A DNA stretch of 64,000 nt from Solanum dulcamara (Eukaryota; Streptophyta; Magnoliopsida; Solanales; Solanaceae): NCBI RefSeq assembly GCF_947179165.1, contig NC_077248.1, forward strand, positions 55,723,732 to 55,787,731. Direction: 5' to 3'. Positions 59,090-64,000 of this stretch are shown piece after piece. The notes below the pieces were generated by a model. That model saw nothing but the letters and a program-made list of their open reading frames with translations. It searched no databases and was not told where the DNA came from. Each line of letters opens with the position of its first letter. Positions within the stretch are counted from its first letter, which is position 1. Both the position numbers and the translations under genes were made by a program.

Positions 59090-61465
59090 GATTTGCATCA
59101 ATTCCAAAATAGTTCTTAAGGAATAACTTCAACATGAAGTTGAATAGCAAGACTTGTTGGCCCCGCTCAAAGACTCGAGAGATTATATGCTTGTTATGCC
59201 ATCATTTCATCTTCTCTTTATAAAGCTTGGCATTCTCATATGTGTGGAGTCTAAACTCCTCTAACTCATGTAGTTGCCCAAGTTTGTTCTTGCCAGGTAA
59301 CTTGGGATCAAGGTTTAGCTTCTTTAGAGCCTAATATACATGTTGTTCTAGCTCGGTTGGCAGATTACATGCTTTTACAAATACCATCTAATAGGGAGAA
59401 GTCCCAAAAGGTGTCTAATATTCCATTATGTATGTCCACAGTGCATAATCTGACTTCATCACCCAATACTTCTATAGTTCATTCACTGTTGTACATTTAC
59501 TATTTTCTGCAAAATCTACTTTACTTTATGATTTGAAACTTCCACTGGGCTGCTTTTTTATGGGTGGTATGTGACCATGTAACAAACCTCATACTTGGCC
59601 AATAAATTCTACACCAACTGATTTATGAAATGTGTCCCTCTATCACTGATCATGGCACAGGGAGTCCCAAAATTAGTGAAGATGTGCTTCTTTATGAACT
59701 TTATCACAAACTTTGAGTCATTAATAGGAAAAGCTATAGCCTCAAACCACTTTGATACATAATCAATAGCCACTAATAGGTATTGATATCCATTAGAAGG
59801 AGGAAAAGGTCCAATGAAGTCTATACCCCACACATCAAATATTTTGACCTCCAAAATGTTGTTCAGTGGCATCTTATGTCTCCTGGATATAGTCCCCATT
59901 ATCTGGCATTGATCGCATTCCTTCACATATTTCAAAGCATCTATAAACAAGGTTGGCCAGAAGAATCCAGATTAAAGCACCTTGTGAGTTGTACGCTCAC
60001 CTCCATGATGACCTTCATATACAGATGAATAACAACTATCAAGAATTTCTTGAGTTCATTTTCAGGAAAATATATCATTACCACTCTATCGGGCTTTGCC
60101 TAAACAAATAGGGCTTATCCCATATGTAAAACCGTGCATCATGACTCAACTTTTTTTATGATGAGTAGTAGATCCAAGTGAAAACACTCCACTCACAAGA
60201 AGATTGACAATGTTTGCAAACCACAACAACTCAGTAACCTTTAAGGCCAGAAACTGCTCATCTGAAAACTCCTCACGAATCTGCCTTTCATCACGACATG
60301 CAAAAAACTCTCCAACCTAGATAAGTGATCAGTGACATAATTGTCTATGCCTTTCCTGACCTTAATTTCAAGGTCTATCTCTTGGACTAACAAAATTCAT
60401 CTAATAAGCTAAGATTTTGCATCCTTCTTATTGCAAAGATACCTGATAGCACATGGTCAACATAAACAATAACTTTAATACCTACCAAGTATGACCTGAA
60501 TTTGTTAAATGCAAACACTAAGGCAAGCATCTCCTTCTTTGTCACTTTATATTTAGCCTGTTCTGAATCAAGAGTTTTACTCATTTAGTAGATAGAGTGA
60601 ACACTTTCTCTCTTCGTTGGCCTAACACTGCACCAAATGCCACATCACTAGAATCACACATAAGCTCAAACTGTATCTTTTAATTAGGATCAATCAAGAT
60701 AGCAGCCTTTATTAGATTCTTATTTAGTGCCTCAAAAGCCCAGATGCAACTCTCATCGAACTCGAACTTCACCTTCTTCTCTAATAGACTAAACATAGGT
60801 CTTGCATTCTTGGAGAAATCCTTGATGAATCTCCAATACAACCAAGCATGTCCAATGAAGCTCCACACTCCTTTAATAGAGACTGGAGGAGGAAGCTTCT
60901 CAATAACTTCTACTATCTCCCGATCAACTTCTAGACCTTGCTTGGACACTTTATGGTCTAGAACAATCCCTTCTTTCACCAAGAAATGACATTTTTCCCA
61001 GTTCTAAATAAAATTAGTTTCCTCATATCTAGCCAAACTCTATCCAAATTCTTGAAGCGCCCATTAAATGACTCCCCAAAGACTAAGAAATCATCCATGA
61101 AAATTTCCATGAAGTGCTCCACTATTTCATGAAATATGACCATCATACATCTCTGAAAAGTGGTCAGAGCATTGGATAACCCAATGACATATGCTTATGC
61201 TCCATAAGGAAAAGTGAAGGTGTTCGTCTCTTGATCTTCTATAGCAATTACAATCTGGTTATACCTAGAGTAGCCATCAAGAAAATAATAATATTACTAC
61301 CCAACTAGCCTGTCCAACATCTGATCCATAAAAGGGACTCGATATTTATCTTTCCAAGTGGCCTCATTAAGCTTTCTATAGTCTATGAAAATGCACCAAC
61401 TTATGACTGTCCTTATTTGTATCATCTCATTTTTCTCATTGGTAACCACAGTCATGCCCTCCTTT
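59090..61465 (-). pseudogene. Athila/Tat-like pol: RT, RNase H, integrase, broken
   Basis: Minus strand, starting abruptly at the LTR inserted at 61466. RT: EGMTVVTNEKNEMIQIRTVI, FIDYRKLNEATWKDKYRVPF with MDQMLDRL, a stop, FLDGYSRYNQIVIAIEDQET, ALTTFQRCMM and the catalytic box EIFMDDFLVFGESF (about 61065-61110; FMDD for YVDD). Then DHKVSKQGLEVDREIVEVIE and FIGHAWLYWRFIKDFSKNAR (60800-60960), RNase H KYKVTKKEMLALVFAFNKFR (about 60485-60550), integrase CDQCQIMGTISRRHKMPLNN, FDVWGIDFIGPFPPSNGYQY (first D), and FGTPCAMISDRGTHFINQLV (second D, 59609-59670). Downstream to 59090 the C-terminal integrase is readable only through many stops (EVSNHKVK, SPYRLVFVKACNLPTELEQ, LHTYENAKLYKEKMKWWHNK). This lineage lacks a chromodomain, unlike the element at 36778. 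Confidence 0.88.
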
Positions 61466-64000
61466 TGTTACACCCCACACTTTTAAACTCGGAATGTCTC
61501 TTAAGTTCCTTAGACATTATCATGTGAGCCGGATAAGCTACGACACTATCAAACGGCTCTAAATAAGGGAGAATGTGGTACCCCATAATAGGTAAGATTG
61601 AAAATAAGGTCAAGAGAAGTCGAAAGAAGTTGGAGGCCAAATAATGAGTCGTAGGACTGAACTTACCTACGTAAGCTATTAATTTAGAAGTCTTACATAC
61701 CTAAGCTACTTGAGGATATACCAAGCTTAGTATCCCAGGTTACATAGGTTCTTGAGATAAGACGAGATTACGAACCCATGAGGAAGGGGAAAAGATGACA
61801 CGTGGCAGCCAATGAAGGAGTGACACGTGTCAGTACCTCAAGCAAACAGGTGACCCACTTGATTGGGGTCAAGTAGGTGACCCACCTGCTTGGGGTCAAG
61901 TATGTGACCCACCTACTTGGGGTCAAGTAGGTGACCCACCTACTTGGGGGGAGGTGGGCCCTACTCCCACGTGGCATCCCCTCCTTGAATGCATGGATAT
62001 GGTGGCCCAATAGAGTTGGACATGTGTCCCCCTTAGGGGATGACACGCATCACCTCCTAGGACCACCCATAAATATGTATATGTAACATATACTTCAGTT
62101 TACACCCTTAAACTTCAGCAAAACTCAAGAAAACAAAACCCTAACCTAGAGAGAAAAACGTGATGGCTTAGGGAGAAAAATAAGGTAAGTCCAGATTTTG
62201 CTTCGTAAATTAATTATATAGGGTATAACAAAATGGTATGAAGGTATTAATACTATAAAATCATGGCTTGTAACAGCACCAAATGGATATCAAGTAGCCA
62301 CGGCATTTAAATCGCGTTAGAAGAGTTTCCGAGGCACAATTTGGCAAGTTTTGGCCAATTTCGGATAAGGTAAGGTTTCTCCTTTAAATTTAGACTTTAT
62401 GGGGTCATTATGAAGTGTATTACACACCTTTTACGTGGCTGGAAGTATAAAAATATCTGTGGAAATGCTCGACGTTAGAAACAATCTAAATTGAAGCCGT
62501 CGTAGCTAAATTAGAGTCGAATAGTGTGTTGTGCTTGTGGTGTGTGGCTTATGGTCATGTGGTGGTGTGTTAAGTTCTGGAACATGGTTTAATTAGGGCT
62601 TGGGATCTTCTGTTTGCAGCCAAACGACCCTCTATTTCATACAATTAAAGATTTCACGAAATAAAGATTAAAACCCCTCTTTTGGTATCGTAGTTTCGAG
62701 CGAGTCTTTTGGAGTTTATGTTGTATATTGTTGATGTGAATTTCTTAAACATATGCTGAAGGTTATTGTTTTTGGTTGGCTGTAGGTATTAGGAGTGTAA
62801 TTGGAAATTCGTATAGGGCACATTATAGGGGAGATGCTGCCCAATTTTCGTTAACTCTTTAACTAGTTAAGGAACTAATCGAGATGGCGAGCAAGGGGAT
62901 GAGTTTTATAAATACTCATGGGTACTATAAGATGCTGGAAAATTCTAAGGTGGTTTATATTCATATTTCTTCCATGTTAAATAGTTTTGGAGAACGACAA
63001 CGTAAACGCGAATAAAAGAAGTCCGTAAAAGGTATGTAAAGCCTATTCTTTCCTTTGTTTTGGCATGTCGTAGAGGTAAGTAAAAATTGAACGATTCTTG
63101 AAGTGATTCCATTCTGAAGTGTCTCTTATTCGTTTCTGGATGTTGAATTTTTATGATAGTTGAGCTACTTTCCTTGAACCTTCTATATACTTAGAACTTA
63201 ATGAATATACAGGCTCCTAGTTGTAGGACTATGTGAAAGCAAGTGCTCTGGAGTCCTTAAGTGGTTAGTATTACTTTAGTACATGTCTAGGGACCCCGAG
63301 ATGCTAACTAATATAGCCCCTAATAGAATTTAGAGGGCAGCTAAGATGACTACACTACTACTCGGGTCCTCAGATGATAGTTTAATCTTCTTATACGGTC
63401 AAGTCTCTGGTAATATTTTAAATTGCATATGGTTACTCACTACTCTACTCGTGCATAATGTAACCCTTCTATCACTGAGTCTCAGGCCAGGGTATGTTCT
63501 CGTGCACAGTTCATTGCATTACTCAGTGAGTCCCTCACTAAAAGGCCAGGTTACTTATGTATATGTCTATGATGATGTGTTGTAATAATGTGGTGATGGT
63601 GCCGGGCCTGTGATGGTCCTACATGTATGATTCACCGGATCCCTGAAAGGGCCGGCTATATTATATGATATGAGCATGCATGCTTTTGTAATTCAGAGAG
63701 TACAGGTATGGTGGTTTTTTTATATGACATATTTATCCCCTGCTTTCCTATTTCAGATATGCTTCCAGTTATACCATGTTATACTTTACATACTCAATAC
63801 ATATGTCATACTAACCCCCTTTCTTTGGGGGACTGCATTCATGCCCACAGGTAAAGATACATAATTTGGGGATCCGTCAGCATAGGAGTCCCACCCAACG
63901 GTCCAGAGGTGCTCCATTGTGCTGGAGCTTAATTTTGGGTACTAAACCTTGATGTATATATTCATTTTGTTCACAGGTACGGCGGGGGCCCTGTCCCGCC
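61466..64000 (+). mobile_element. Family H LTR, plus strand, cut by the window end
   Basis: Starts TGTTACACCCC after the flank CCTTT (61461-61465) and matches the solo LTR at 8815-11772 read in reverse: the CACGTGGCA/ACATGTGTC block with CTTAGGGGATGACA (61797-62046), the splice-donor-like AAGGTATGTAAAG (63029-63041), the GGCC motif series (63478-63660) and TTTTGGGTACTAAACCTT (63932-63949). It inserted within the RT of the Athila-like pol. Whether it is solo or part of a full element cannot be told. Frames at 61768-62046, 63346-63585 and 63670-63864 are not genes. Confidence 0.9.
61848..61955 (+). repeat. Four tandem copies of a 27-bp unit in LTR H
   Basis: AGGTGACCCACCTACTTGGG plus GTCAAGT, repeated four times with one to four changes per copy. 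The equivalent place in the solo LTR at 8815-11772 (about 11440-11490) holds only about one and a half recognisable units (GCACCTACTTGG...GCACCTGCTTGGGG in reverse). Multiples of 27 keep an open frame on the minus strand, which gives a false repeat protein. Confidence 0.92.

Noticed and set aside
61768..62046. Minus-strand frame with a nine-residue peptide repeated four times
   Set aside because: The repeat unit is 27 bp, a multiple of three, so the frame stays open by arithmetic; it lies in LTR H.

Overview
This window reads as intergenic heterochromatin from a large flowering-plant genome. The LTR families have termini of the TGTAATGACCC...GTCATGACA and TGTAACACCCC...CGTGACA kind, which suggests Solanaceae (potato, tomato or pepper type); that placement is inference from recalled repeat families, not from a host gene. 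I find no intact cellular gene. Nearly all of the 64 kb is nested LTR retrotransposons in different states of decay. Two small DNA transposons, several tandem repeats and one pseudogene of cellular origin (eIF4A, duplicated tail to tail) complete the content.

Layout. 1-6840: a deleted Ty3/gypsy element (here G1) with a partial left LTR, a primer site, a relic of gag and a 2.9 kb right LTR. It sits inside the 5' LTR of an old Tat/Ogre-like element. That host element runs from 6841 to 25123 (5' LTR remnant, primer site, 208-bp repeats, 60-bp minisatellite, polypurine tract, 3' LTR) and has no recognisable coding capacity left. It was broken up by a solo LTR (8815-11772, TSD AAAAT), another solo LTR (12323-14043), a truncated gypsy element on the minus strand (14308-17349) and a solo LTR (19091-23405, TSD TGTTT) that itself holds a solo LTR (19528-21683, TSD GTATG). 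25124-29357 is the only stretch without LTR sequence. It holds AT-rich DNA, large GAA/GAG tracts and the inverted eIF4A pseudogene pair.

29358-36777 is a composite of LTR fragments, including a hAT-type MITE (29406-29742, TSD CCCACAAG) and a solo LTR with TSD CCTAT (32190-34597). 36778-46386 is the best preserved element: a 9.6 kb Ty3/gypsy chromovirus (Tekay/Del-like) with two 2.34 kb LTRs, primer site, gag, protease, RT, RNase H, integrase and chromodomain. It is broken by stops and frameshifts except for a 352-codon open integrase-chromodomain frame. 46396-48873 is a related gag-pol fragment on the minus strand with a PIF/Harbinger-type MITE in its protease. 48880-56128 is a minus-strand element with two LTRs and a primer site but no detectable pol. 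56700-61465 is a minus-strand Athila/Tat-like pol plus a third ORF of the plant transposon-protein type. 61466-64000 is a plus-strand LTR of the same family as 8815-11772, inserted into that pol and cut off by the window end.

Nothing here works as an operon or pathway. What can be read is the order of insertions, solo-LTR formation and exchange of LTR modules. All similarity statements were made by eye.
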